The position numbers and the translations under genes are program-made. The notes beneath the pieces were generated by a model that did not search any database, had not been told where the DNA came from, and saw only the letters and a program-made list of their open reading frames with translations. Below are positions 10,909-22,732 of a stretch of 64,000 nt of DNA, one piece after another (within the stretch, counting starts at the first letter, position 1; each line of letters begins with the position of its first letter). The stretch is taken from contig CM048849.1 in NCBI GenBank assembly GCA_026545225.1, forward strand, positions 16,251,541-16,315,540. The letters are read 5' to 3'. The DNA is from Cornus controversa (lineage: Eukaryota; Streptophyta; Magnoliopsida; Cornales; Cornaceae).

Positions 10909-11949
10909 ATGAATACAAGACTTCTTTTTTTTCTGCTTTTTTTTCTCATTGATTTATTGGTTGTGCAATGTCTTGGTCCATTAAGCTCTTTGGAAGATCC
11001 ATAAAGCAAGTTTTAGTCAATGACTCCCAAACCAGATGGCTTTAGGGCACTAGGTGTCAAGACACCCTAAAGAACCTAATAACTTGAATCAGTCAAGCTA
11101 CAAACCAAGACAACCAATGGTCATCATTTCTCACCCCTTCACTTTTGATGCGAACACTCAATGTTTACTGAGGCAAGAGGCCCGATTACTCATGAAAAGG
11201 ATCAAATTGATTTGCTATTCATCAAATATTTTCTTTATTTTTATTTTCTTTGATTTTTTTTTTGAAGTCAAGTAAAACATATGAATACAAGACTTCTTTT
11301 TTTCTTCTTTTTTTTTTAAATTGATTTTTTGGTTGTGCAATGTCTTGGTCCATTAAGCTCTCTGAAAGATCCATAAAGTAAGTTTCAGTCAGTGACTCCC
11401 AAACCAGATGGCTTTAGGGCACTAGGTGTCAAGACACCCTAAAGAACCTAATAACTCGAATCAGTCAAGCTACAAACCAAGACAATCAATGCTCATCATT
11501 TCTCACCCCTTCACTTTTGACGCAAACACTTAATGCTTACTAAGGAAAGCGCCCGATTACTCATGATAGGATCAAATTGATTTGCTATTCATCAAATATT
11601 TCCTTTCTTTTTATTTTTTTTCATTATTTTTTTTTGAAGTCAAGTAAAATGTATGAATACAAGACTTCTTTTTTTCTTCTTTTTTCTAAATTGATTTTTT
11701 GGTTGTGCAATGTCTTGGTCCATTAAGCTTTTTGGAAGATCCATATAGCAAGCTTTCAGTCAGTGACTCCCAAACCAGATGGCTTTAGGGCACTAGGTGT
11801 CAAGACACCTCACTTTTGGCATGAACACTCAATACTTACTGACACAAGAGGTCTGATTACTTCATGAAAAGGATAAAAATGATTCGCTATTCATCAAATA
11901 TTTTCTTTATTTTTTTCATTGATTTTTTTTTTGAAGTCAAGTAAAACAC
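10909..11949. repeat. Three 372-bp tandem repeat units
   Basis: Units begin with ATGAATACAAGACTTC at 10909, 11281 and 11653, a spacing of exactly 372. Each holds a T-rich run, then TTGTGCAATGTCTTGGTCCA, GGCTTTAGGGCACTAGGTGT and ATTTGCTATTCATCAAATAT. The third unit lacks about 75 bp in its middle. No coding capacity is seen. Confidence 0.9.
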
Positions 11950-12419
11950 ATCATCAGTATTCATTCTCAAGGGATACTAATTACTATCAAGCATATATAA
12001 CCTAACAACTCAGAGCCAAAGTTTATACCCTACAAGATTATGCTAGTGTGTCCGTGCATGAGAGGAAACTAAAACCAATCACCCCAAGGCATATCAATGC
12101 AAACAATGATTAAAACCACTAAATTCAAATCACAGTCTCTAAAAATTTAAAATATACCCAAGAAGTGCAAGTCAAGCACCTACATAAAGTGTTAAACCAT
12201 TCATTAATGTAAAAACATCCTAACTAAAAGCAAAACAAAGAAAATAATAAAACAACTATAAAAAGAATACAACCAAAAATTTCTAGAAACAAGACAGACT
12301 TCATATAGATTTCTCCACATTTCACCCTTCATCAATTAAACACATCAAAAGGCTTGGAGAGGTGGGTTGGGAGACATCCTAAAGACCACAACTTTCCCTT
12401 TATGGCATCCCTTTTTTTT
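11950..12419. other. Non-coding spacer
   Basis: A/T-rich sequence between the 372-bp units and the satellite. No gene recognised. Confidence 0.45.
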
Positions 12420-14945
12420 TTTGAGTCGTTCTGATTCAAAAAGATAATTTCTTGCAGAAATCGCGAATGATGAAAACAATATGGTGCTTTGTGTCAGAAT
12501 TGACTATCTGGACATCCATAAGAAATGAACATGGTAACAACGATTTTGAACTAGTTTTGTTTGAGTTGTTTTGATTTGAAAAGACCCATTCCTAGATAAA
12601 TTATGTCATATTCAGAATCATACATTGCTTTTTGCCAAATTCGATTGTCAAGACGTCCAAAAGAAATGAGCATGTCGATCCGATCTTTGTCCTGATCTTT
12701 TTGAGTCGTTCTAATTCAAAAAGAGCAATTCCTGGCAAAAATCATGCATGCTCACATCTATATAATGCTTTGGGCCAAATTCGATCGTCTGAACATCCAA
12801 CAGAAACGAGCATGGCAACAACGATTTTAAACTAGTTTCGTTTAAGTTGTTTTGATTCAAAAAGCCTCATTCCTAGAGAAATTGTGCCACAATCAGATTC
12901 ATATGTTGCTTTTTACCAAATTCGACCGTCTAGTCAAAAATAAATAACGAGCATGTTGAACCAATCTTTATCATGTTTTGTTTGAGTCGTTCTATTCGAA
13001 AAGACAAATTCCTTGTAAAAATTGAGCATGATCAGAACCGTATGGTACTTTGTGCCAAATTTGACCGTCTTGACATCCAAAAAGAAACAACGAGCATGTC
13101 AATCCGAACTTCATCCTGTGTTGTTTGAGTCGTTCTAATTCGAAAAGAGAAATTCCTTACAAAAATCGTGGATGATCACAATCGTATGGTGCTTTGTGCA
13201 AAATTTGACTATTTAGACATCTAAAAGAAATAATTAGCATGCCATCAACGATTTTAAACTAGTTTTGTTTGAGTTGTTTTGATTCAAAAAGCCCCATTCC
13301 TATAGAAATCATGCCATAATCAGAGTCGTGCATCACTTTTTGCCAAATTAGACTGTCAAGACGTCCAAAAGACATGACGAGCATGTTGATCCGATCTTTA
13401 TCCTATTTGTTTGAGTCATTTTGATTCGAAAGAGCAATTCCTTGTAAAAATCGAGCATGATCACAATCGTATAATGCTTTGTGCCAGAATCGATCGTCAA
13501 GACGTCCAAAAGAAATGAGAATGGTAACAACGATTTTGAACTTGTTTTGTTTAAGTTGTTTTAATTCGAAAAGTCCCATTCTTAGAGAAATCGTGCCATA
13601 TTCAGAATCATACGTTATTTTTTGCCAAGTTTGACTGTCAAGACGTCCAAAAGAAACAATGAGCAAGTCGATATGATCTTCATCTTGTTCAATTTGAGTT
13701 GTTCTTATTTGAGAAGAGCAATTTCGAGCAGAAATCATGCATGATCACAATTATATAGTGCTTTGTGCCAAATTCAATTGTCTGGACATCCAAAAGAAAC
13801 GAGCATGGTGACAACGATTTTAAAAAAGTTTTGTTTGAGTTATTTTGATTCCAAAAGTCTCATTCTTAGAGAAATCGTGCCATAATCAAAATCGTACATT
13901 ACTTTATCCCAAATTTGACCGTCTAGACGTCCAAAAGAAACAATGAGCATGTTGATCCGATCTTCATCCAGTTTTGTCTGAGTCATTTTGATTCAAAATG
14001 ACCTATTCTAAGCAGAAATGGTGCATGATCACAACAGTATGGTATTTTTTGCCAGATTCTACCATCTAGACATCCAGAAGAAACGACTATGGCAACAATG
14101 ATTTTAAACTAGTTTCGTTTGAGTTATTTTGATTCAAAAAGTCTCATTCCTAGAGAAATCTTGCCACAATCAGATTCGTATGTTGCTTTTTGCCAAATTC
14201 GACCTTCTTGACGTCCAAAAGAAATAACGAGTATGTCGATCCGATCGTCATCCTATTTCGTTTGAGTCATTCTGATTCGAAAAGAGTAATTCCTTACAGA
14301 AATCGTACATGATCACAACCAAATGGTGCTTTGTGTCAAATTCGTCCGTTTGAACATCTAAAAGAAATAATTTACATGCCACAAACGATTTTAAACTAGT
14401 TTCGTTTGAGTTGTTTTGATTCGAATAGCCCCATTTCTAGAAAAATCGTGTCATAATTAGAATCGTATATTGCTTTTTGCCATACTACACAATCAAGACA
14501 TCCAAAAAAACTATGAGGATATGAATTCGACCTTTATCCTTTTTTTTGAGTCATTCTGATTTGAAAAGACAATTTGTTGCAAAAATTGTGCATGATCAAA
14601 ACAATATGGTGCTTTGTGCCAGAATCGACTAACTAGACATCCATAAGAAATGAGCATGGTAACAACGATTTTGAACTAGTTTCATTTAAGTTGTTTTGAT
14701 TTGAAAAATCTCATTCTTTGAGAAATCGTGCCATATTGAGAATCATACGTTACTTTTTGTCAAATTTGACTATCAAGATGTCCGATAGAAACAATGAGCA
14801 TGTCGATCTGATCTTCATCTTGTTCTATTTGAGTCGTTCTGATTTAGAAAGAGCAATTCCTAGCAAAAATTGTGCATAATCACATCTATATGGTGCTTTA
14901 TGCCAAATTTGACCGTCTGGACATCCGAAAGAAACAATGATGTAA
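12420..14945. repeat. Satellite array, ~142-bp monomers alternating in A and B types
   Basis: About 17 monomers share TTTGAGTCGTTCTGATTCG, AAATCGTGCATGATCA, TGCTTTGTGCCAAATTCGAC and GACATCCAAAAGAAACGAGC. They alternate between type A (GAGCATGTCGATCCGATC) at about 12668, 12950, 13380, 13660, 13944, 14230 and 14797, and type B (GAGCATGGCAACAACGATTT) at about 12528, 12808, 13518, 13800, 14088 and 14650. This gives a dimer period near 284 bp. A few positions depart from strict alternation. The array stops abruptly where a gypsy integrase remnant begins. Confidence 0.9.
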
Positions 14946-14959
14946 GGTGAATGAGTCAC

Positions 14960-16395
14960 AGAAGAAACAATGATTGGTGAGTCAGCTACATTGTTCATCT
15001 TGGTATCCCAACCTATGCTTGTAAGGTGATTGAGTCGCAGAAACGGGATCGTGAGTTGAAGGCAATTTACTCACAGATTATTAGGGGTGCGACAAAAGAA
15101 GATTGGACCTTGAATTTTGATGGGGTCTACCGTTCAGACGATTAATGGTTGTTCTTTCTAATTATGGTGAGAATGTATTACAAGACTTTCATTACTCTTG
15201 TCTTGCAATTCATCTTGGTGGTACCGAGATGTATCACAATTTGAAGCACTAGTATTGGTGGCAGGGCATGAAAAAGGATGTAGCACAATTTGTAGCAAGA
15301 TGTCTTATTTGTCAGCAAGTAAAGGCAGAACATTAGAAACCAGCTGGGTTATTGCAATCATTACTAGTGACAAAGTGGAAGTGGGAGTACATCACTATGG
15401 ACTTTGTCACGAGACTTCCAAGGTCAAACAAAGAGAATGACATTAGTTGGGTCATTATGGATAAATTGACTAAGACAGCACATTACTTGCCTATAAGATT
15501 ATCCGATGATGTGAGGAGACTTAGTAGGCAGCATGTGGAGCAAATTGTGAGGTTACCTTGAGGTTCTGGTAGGGGCTTTAGACGGTGCTGGATACGAAAC
15601 TACATTTTAGCACGACATTCCTACCTCAAACTGATAAACAATCGGAGCATACCATTCAGATATTGGAAGATATTCTTCATGCTTGCAATCTAGATTTTGG
15701 TGGTGGTTGGGAAGACCATTTGCCACTTATGGAGTGTGCTTACAACAACAATTATTTGGCCAGTATTAAGATGGCACCATTTGAATCATTGTATGATAGA
15801 CCCTGTAGATCTCCATTTTGTTGGATTGAGGTGGGCGAGACAATAAACTTAGGACCGGACATTGTACACGAGACAACTAAAAAGATTTAGCTGGTTAGAT
15901 AGCGATTTTGATGACTTAGAGTAGACAAAAGAGCTACACCGATAGGAGGAGGCGGCCATTATCTTTTGAAGTGGGAGACCATCTGTTTCTTAATGTTTCA
16001 CCATAGAAGGGATTAATGAGTTTTGGGTGGAGCAGCAAGTTGTCGCCTAGATACATTGGACCTAAAGTGTATCGATGAGGTGGCTTATATATTGGCCTTT
16101 CCACTACAGTTGGAGAAGATTTACGACGTATTCCACGTTTCGATGTTGTGAAAATACGAACCTGATCCATCCCACGATTTGAGTTGGGCAGACGTTGAGG
16201 TTGATGAGGATGTCACCTACGAGAAGAGACCAATTCAGATCCTTGATACTCGAGAGCAAGTTCAGTGGGGGTAAGACTATTCCTTTAGTCAAAGTCTTGT
16301 GGAATCACCACAACGTTGAGGAGGCTACTTAGGATCGGGAACAAGAGATTAGATTTAAGTATCTGAACTTATTTCCTTTAGGTATAGCCTGATTT
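14960..16395 (+). pseudogene. Gypsy (chromovirus, Tekay/Del-like) integrase and chromodomain remnant
   Basis: Conceptual reading across frames gives IHLGGTEMYHNLKH and WWQGMKKDVAQFVARCLICQ, the HHCC zinc finger. It continues with KWKWEYITMDFVTRLPRSN (catalytic core, first Asp), QTDKQSEHTIQILEDILHA, RPCRSPFCWIEVGE, SFEVGDH, then the chromodomain-side tail VDEDVTYEKRPIQILDTREQ and EEATxDREQEIRFKYLNLFP. Stops and frameshifts are frequent and part of the core around the second Asp is deleted. Gag, protease, RT and RNase H are absent; the satellite replaces them. The fragment runs into its own 3' LTR at 16427, which fixes the LTR's orientation. Confidence 0.85.
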
Positions 16396-16798
16396 CGTGG
16401 ATGAAATCCTTTTAAGTTAGGTAAATTGTAAAGACCATCACCATTTTTGGCCATTTTTTTTATTTTTATTTATTATCATATAAGTAATTTAAATGATTAT
16501 ATGCGTGTTCTAAATGTGAAATGCATGTTTGGGAACTTGTATGAGGGTCTACAGAAGTTTTGGGGACGTTTAGTACATTTTGAGATTTTTGGGTTAGTTG
16601 GGACCTGAACGCGAGTCCGGTGGGCCTGGAAAATCAAATATTTTTAGAAAAATATTTATTTTTGAAATTAGACTATTTGAAATATTAGAAGAATTAAGAA
16701 ATCGATTTCATGTCCATAAGAGTTTTCAAAATTTAAAAAAGAGGCAGGGAAGGTACATTAAGTGACTAGGAGCATTTTGGCAATTTGCCAAGGCTAGG

Positions 16799-16860
16799 GC
16801 TATATATGGTTGAAATGTTATTTCAGCCATTCACTTTTCTCTCTCTCGCAGTCACCCAAG
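16799..16860 (+). promoter_or_regulatory. Candidate LTR promoter (TATA box and CT-rich start region)
   Basis: GCTATATATGG is followed about 30 bp later by CTTTTCTCTCTCTCGC, a usual plant TATA and pyrimidine-rich start arrangement in U3/R. The same order recurs in the related LTR near 48775-48850. It is a prediction from sequence only. Confidence 0.4.
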
Positions 16861-18308
16861 AAAGCTCCATCTCTCTCTACACTTTTCTTCTTCTCTCTTA
16901 GATTCGAGGGACTTTGAGTGTGATTTGGAAGACACCGAAGAAGAAAAGGTTGATCTACGCGAGAAGAGCTTTCGTTTGATCGGAGCAAAGTCAAATTTGG
17001 ACAAAGTTTGGCTCGAAGAGATTTGGGGGCTTTGTTTATAATATCTTCTAAACTAAGGTAGGGATGCCTAAACAATGAAATATGTGATTTGTGTGAGTAT
17101 ATTGGTTGCATATAACATCTAATTGGTGATATGTGTATATTTGTGTAGTTTTCAAAGTAAATGCATGCTACATTATAAAATAGAATGATTTCTACCATAA
17201 ATAAATGTAGTTTAGTGCTTAAAGATGTTATATGTGGTTATATAGCATGTTGTGTGAGAAATGTAGAAGAATTATACATGTTCTATGTGTACATGTGAAT
17301 GTGACACCTACGTGTTTGATTAATTGCCTTAAAGAGCATGAATTGTTGTAAAGCATGTTTTTATTATTGAAATAAATATTTTGGCATGAAATAATGTGGA
17401 CATGAGCATGAAACTATGAATTGACCATGCATTGCACATACATGACTACAAGGGTGTATGTGAGAGGGAGTATGACACCTAATGGACTGACTAAGGAGTT
17501 CAATTCTAAAATCGGATGGACCAACTATGGAGTTCTGATGTTCAAAGGAAAAGGAATAGAATATTCGATGGACCGTCACTGGAGTCTGAATTCTAGGTTG
17601 TGTGTGTGAGACACAAGGGAGGGACATAGCATTGTGCATACCAATACATTATGCATGACATAGATATTTACATATGAACTTGTGCCTATTATGATTGTGT
17701 GATATATATGTGTAACATAATTATATGGTATGTGGCACTAACAAAACTTTAGGAATTGTGATTTAGACATTTCTACTAAGCATGCAAGAGTTCATCCCAC
17801 ATACATACAACTCTTTTTGGGGCATGGCAAGGAGATAACGGAGTGTAGATCGATTCTTTTGAAGACATTTAGTACTTATTTTGAAATTTATGTCCTGAAT
17901 GTGGACTAAATGCATATATTGGATTATGTATATGACATTTTAATTTTCGGGAACATGCGATTGAATATGTTTTATGACTATATATGTGTAAGGTTTTGGA
18001 AATTGATGAATATGTATGGAAACCCACTTTTGAGGCATGCATGAGTAAACTTTTATTTATGAATATGCATGTCAGAACATAACATGTAAGGCAACTCTTC
18101 CACTATAATTACGTATGTGTTGGAAGTACGATGAGTAAGTTATGGATGAGCTTTAACTTAGGCAATTAATTAGATTTCCTTTATACATGTATGACAGTTG
18201 TGGAAGTGATTGATATGAGGAAATGGTGAATTAGGAAGTTCTATTGAGTCACGAATGCTATGTGGTATATGTTAAGGTTTAAAATCAGGTAATAATAGGT
18301 TCAGGAGA

Positions 18309-18530
18309 GTTTCAGCCGGCTGAACCATCTTTTAGCCAATCGAAACTGGGAGATCCCGAGAATTTGTAATTATAAGTTCTATAGAGTCACGTTTCAGTCG
18401 ACTGAAACTTACCTCCAACCAACCGAAAGGCAACCATCAACCGATCAAAAAAATTAGGTAGTCGACCAATGGATTGTCTAGGTTTCAACCAACTTGTGGG
18501 ATGTCCATCAGCCAACCGAAACCTAGAAGG
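18309..18530 (+). repeat. GTTTCAGTCGACTGAAAC palindrome cluster in the LTR
   Basis: A perfect 18-bp palindrome at 18391-18408 plus degenerate relatives (GTTTCAGCCGGCTGAACC at 18309, AACCAACCGAAAGG, GGTTTCAACCAACTTG, CAGCCAACCGAAACC). It sits 340-560 bp before the LTR end. Confidence 0.8.
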
Positions 18531-18869
18531 TGAGCCATTTAGGTACTGTTGTGTATTAGGAGTTAGGGCCAAGCACACTATGGCCTAGGGGACGTACCAT
18601 AACACTACGGTGATCACGTAGATGAGCATGATGATAAAACATTAATGTTGGGTTTAGGATTCAAGTATCCCATATAGGGATTTAAGATGAATTAGTTAAG
18701 CTTTCACGGTTTAGTCTCGGTGGTCCGTGTCGAAGCCGAGGGAGAGAAATGGTAATTGCCATGGTTGTCCTGGTTGTGGAATGACGATTGGGCAATCATG
18801 ACACCTCACAACCCAGAATTCGGGCTCGGACTGGGGGTGTTCCGGTGGTCCCAATTTTGGGGCGTGATA

Positions 18870-19417
18870 GGTTGGGCTACCATCAAATTCATAGTAGATA
18901 ATCCTAATAAGTTAATTCAGAAAATTAAATGTATGAATGATGGATGGGATGAAGAAGTCTATAGGAAAAGATAAAGAGTCTTACTTCTTTTTGTTTGGTT
19001 GAACAAGAGAAAGAAAAGAAAAAAAACGTCATGGATTTTATCATCAATCAAACCTTCATACATTAAATGAATACTGTTACTTGAGAGGAAGAATGTAAAA
19101 GAAAATTGCAAGTGTCTTTCTCTTCCCCTCTTTTAGTTGGGTGGGCAAGGAGGAAAACAATCCAACCTCCTCTATCCCTTTTGTCCCAACAAAATTGGAT
19201 TAGAGGAGTTGAGGGGAAAAAATATGAGAAATGTAGAGATGTTTTGAAAATATGAGCCTGATCCAACCTTCCTAACTAATTACAGCCTACAAGAGGGGGT
19301 TGCATGTATTCCTAATATGACTTTGTAATGAAATGGGTAGGTTGTCCAATGCATGTCTCAAATTATATTAGGATCCACAAAGTACGGTCAATCCCGGGTA
19401 AGAACCAAGGATAAAAG
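18870..19417. other. Non-coding spacer
   Basis: No gene recognised. It contains A-rich runs around 19010-19030. The first SINE target duplication copy (CAAGGATAAAAG) is at 19406-19417. Confidence 0.45.
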
Positions 19418-19528
19418 GCCAAAGGGCCTCTAGCCCAATGGTATAACCTCGCCATCCTCAAAGAGGAGGGGAGGGGTTCGAGCCCCAGCATGGGCAAATT
19501 GTGTGAGTTACCTGATCCAAAAAAAAAA
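19418..19528 (+). mobile_element. tRNA-derived SINE with 12-bp target duplication
   Basis: A 111-bp element with RNA polymerase III internal promoter boxes: A box TAGCCCAATGG (19431-19441) and B box GGTTCGAGCCC (19475-19485), 33 bp apart. It ends in a run of A. It is flanked by the exact 12-bp direct repeat CAAGGATAAAAG at 19406-19417 and 19529-19540. Long variable duplications with an A tail are the mark of LINE-assisted insertion. Confidence 0.9.
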
Positions 19529-19540
19529 CAAGGATAAAAG

Positions 19541-20495
19541 TCAAACATAAGAGTCCCAAACAGTTTGCCAGAGCCTCAAACCAACTTGGATACCCTGTTG
19601 GAGGCTAGTACCAAATTGTTATTTGCCCTAATTTCTCAATATTTTATTTCACCCAAAAAGAGTTTCATATCAATTCTTTAAAAATTTTCTAACATTGTTT
19701 CAATGTAAATAATTTTCGTAAATGTTATCAACAATTTTAGGTTTGGTTGACTGTAAAGCTTTTACACAAATTTTCAAGAAAATGAAAGTAGGGTATAGAG
19801 CGAGACACTGGGAAAAAAAGTGTTTTATCTTTCATTTTTTAAGAATTGTCAAGTTTGAAAAAATTTCAACCAAACATCGGAAATAAGAAGAAAAATGGTT
19901 TCTTTTTTTCATCTAAAAAAATTTATATGAAAAATACTTTCTGGTGTAAAGCATTTTAGGCTAAAATAAATGAAAGGCAATATTTTGATAGGATATATGA
20001 ACAAGGTAGCTCATAAAAAATGTAAGTCATTACATAAATTAGTCTCAAGTCTGTCGGTACTTGTCTTTGATGTCAAAAACCTGATCACATAATACGAGCG
20101 TGTGTGTGTGTGTGTGAAAGAGAGAGGGAGAGAGAGAGAGAGGAAATACGCAAGAAAAAAAGAAAAATCACATATAACACTTTAACTTTTTCTAAAAGGT
20201 AGCAATATTTGCTTGTTCTAGGAATCATACTAACAGAAAAATCGTACAAATATTTAATATTTGTTAACAGTAAGAATTCAGCATTATTTTCTGTCTCTTT
20301 TTAGTAACTTGAAATATCTCTCATTTGTTGATAAATACAAGCAAAGACAGATTTGTAAGAATACCCATACCAAATCTGGTAAAAGTTTATGGTTCACATA
20401 TCACAAGTTAATAGAACAGAAATGAAGACTTGGCAAAAGATAGTGGAAAGAAAAAACAAATTGAGAGTATTCACCAGTATCAGGATTTTGCAATT
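19541..20495. other. Non-coding spacer with GT/GA microsatellite
   Basis: No gene recognised. A (GT)n(GA)n microsatellite lies at 20099-20143. The A/T-rich 19640-19990 stretch has MITE-like composition, but I could not find its ends. This is presumably sequence downstream of the asparaginase pseudogene's last exon. Confidence 0.45.
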
Positions 20496-20715
20496 TTAGG
20501 GGAGAACACTAAATTCCTCCACATCATTCATTCCAGGGCTTCTCACCGAGTACTGGAATGTCTATCCATGGCATGCACTGGCATGCACACAATTCTTGTT
20601 GACCGCAACAACAACTCCCACAAATTCTGGATATTTTCTTGCAATTTGTGATATCGCATCCTTAGCAGCAAGCTTGGGTTCCAATCCTAACCTCATACTC
20701 TCCACGACTTGATAA
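20496..20715 (-). pseudogene. N4-(beta-N-acetylglucosaminyl)-L-asparaginase, last exon
   Basis: A 220-bp terminal exon on the minus strand: acceptor TTCCAG, then YQVVESMRLGLEPKLAAKDA, ISQIARKYPEFVGVVVAVNK, HASACHG, stop, TFQYSVRSPGMNDVEEFSVL P and a natural TAA. The enzyme is an N-terminal-nucleophile hydrolase that splits the GlcNAc-Asn bond in glycoprotein breakdown. The C-terminal beta-chain end (ACxGWTFQYS...MNDV) is diagnostic. A Trp codon TGG has become TAG, so this copy is inactive. Exons for the earlier part lie on the same strand at 49483-49880. Confidence 0.75.
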
Positions 20716-20953
20716 CTGGAATTCAAAATATTGCACAAGGTTCAAATCTGAATAAAATGCTAGACAAAAGACCCATGCCATGCCAGCAGGCCCAACACTT
20801 TTGTATCTATGCTATAATGACGTTGGCAGCTAGGGTAATTGAATAGCGTAAACTCAGATAACTACACTCAATTGAGGGCTAAGCCAGCTTGTCTGATATG
20901 TGTGTGTGTATTTGTGTATATACAAATTATACATATATATTAATATTCAACCT

Positions 20954-22195
20954 TGTTAGCCGAGATATGTGCCTAGAATCATGTGATTTGACTTACCATA
21001 TTAACCGAGATATGATTAGTCTAAAATCATGTGATTTAACCTTATTTATACATATATTTAGGCATAAAAAATATTGTTAGTTAGTTTCCTTTCTTCTAAT
21101 ATTTAACATATGCTATTTTCATCTATAAAATACCAAAGTTGTGAATGAGTGATAATACAACTTATTCAAGCATTTACACATTTCATCTTTATTTCCTATT
21201 TTCTGTATTTCTCCTTGGTTCTTGGTATCAGAGCTTGGTTTCTCTCTTCTCTCCCCTTTCTCTTCTCTTGCTGCAACTGCCTAGGTATAGAAAAATCTTA
21301 GGACAGTCGCCTGGTGTGTGTGACAATGTAGGGAGGATCTCTTCCTAGGTTCAGGCCCTTATTTTGGGGTCCCCTTAGCATCTGAAATATGCTAAGGGTC
21401 TCTCGGTGCTATTTGTGACTTATTTGGGCTGCTGATGTGTTCGGTAGCATTGTTTTCACCTTCGCCGTGTCTCTGACAGTTTTATTGTTTGTTCTTGGTC
21501 GGTTCTTTGATGTGAAAGATTTGGGTTCTCTTCGTTACTTCCTTGGCATTGAGGTTACTTGATCTCGCCACGGGATATCTCTTTCTCAGTCATCTATAGT
21601 CAAGCTAGGCTCGGTTGATATCTTCACTCTAGCTTGAGGGGGTGTTGGAAATCAGACTTTATTTCTTTTCCTTTTATTTTTCCTTATTTTAAGGCTTGAC
21701 TTTATAATTTCCTTTTATTTTTTCTTTATGTTAAGGCTTGATGTACTCCATATGTTAAGGGACAACCATATATTTACAATGGAAGCTTGAGAAGGGCGTT
21801 GTTCAACTATATGTAAGTGGGTAGGAGACATTGTTTATGGTCTTAGGAGACATTGTTATGTCTGAGGAGACATTATTATTGTTTGAGGAGACATTGTTAA
21901 CATCTTCTTAGAATCATTGTTGATAGTTTGAGGAGACATTGTTATTGATTATTTTTCAGCTATTTTCACTAGAACTTCATGTTATTTGCACTTCGTTTGT
22001 CAATAAGAAAGACCATATTTGAGGATCCATTGTTTAAGCTTGGCGTCTAAGATATCCACACACCAACTTAAGGGGAGTGTACGTTAGCCGATATATATGT
22101 GCCTAGAATCATGTGATTTGACTTACCATATTAACCGAGATATGATTAGTCTAGAATAATGGGATTTGACCTTATTCATGCATATTTTGTAAAGA
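20954..22195 (+). mobile_element. Copia retrotransposon relic with two LTRs
   Basis: The 5' LTR starts TGTTAGCCGAGATATG at 20954 and is followed by the primer site TGGTATCAGAGC near 21221, complementary to initiator tRNA-Met. A second partial copy of the LTR (GTTAGCCGATATATATGTG, CCTAGAATCATGTGATTTGA) begins near 22083 after a polypurine-like AACTTAAGGGGAGTG, and fades out near 22195. Between them only about 100 bp of RT survives at 21505-21600 (FDVKDLGSLRYFLGIEVT, GISLSQSS). A second polypurine tract with an LTR start (AGCTTGAGGGGG, TGTTGGAAATC at 21643) shows that a different copia LTR is embedded. Repeats of GGAGACATTGTT occupy 21820-21950. Confidence 0.7.
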
Positions 22196-22732
22196 AATTT
22201 TGAATAAAATAAATTCTTTAAACAGTAAAAAATTAAACAGGATTTGTGGTTCATGAGCCTAAACATAAAATCTTCCCCTTAATTTTATAGATGCCTAGTT
22301 CCCAATTGAACTGTTCCATATTGTTAATAGCATTCATTTTGCAACCAGAACCCATGGACCAAAAACCAACAGGGAGTGCTTCACCATAAACAGCATTTTA
22401 TGATCATCAGATTGCTTAAAAGTTACAACAAGAGGTAGAGTCCATACCGTAATTACATCAAGTGAAACATCATGTCATTTAGCATCAATACAAAAGTATA
22501 TACCCTGATTTTATTTATGTATTTATTTATTAATCCAAAACTTTTAACTTCTTGGCAATGTAATTTTTCCATTTTCTACATAATCCCACATCCTCTATTC
22601 AATTTAAAAGTTTGGCAATAGTTTAAATATAGTCTAAGAGAAAAGGCAGAGGAAGGTCTTGGTAGGACAGTGTATGTATCAGGTTGTAGATATAGTTACA
22701 ATATAATATACAATGTCTGTGGAAGAAATCTG
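22196..22732. other. Non-coding spacer
   Basis: No gene recognised. It ends in the 5-bp target duplication ATCTG (22728-22732) of the element at 22733. Confidence 0.45.

Larger units (their letters stand above)
16427..18869 (+). mobile_element. Gypsy 3' LTR (2.4 kb)
   Basis: It starts TGTAAAGACCATCACC right after the chromodomain remnant and ends GGGGCGTGATA. It holds the blocks shared with the LTRs at 1033-3029, 45452 and 45561: a GGTACATTAAGTG block, a TATA-like TATATATGG at 16801 followed by a CT-rich leader, an AACTAAGGTAGGGATG block near 17050, GGATGGACC/TGGAGT units at 17480-17590, and a palindrome cluster near the end. No 5' LTR of this copy is in the window. Confidence 0.8.

Noticed and set aside
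15198..15890. Separate small genes in the integrase region
   Set aside because: They are frame-shifted pieces of one decayed gypsy integrase, not independent genes.
19431..19485. A tRNA gene
   Set aside because: A and B boxes are present but there is no cloverleaf. The A-tail and 12-bp flanking duplication identify a SINE.
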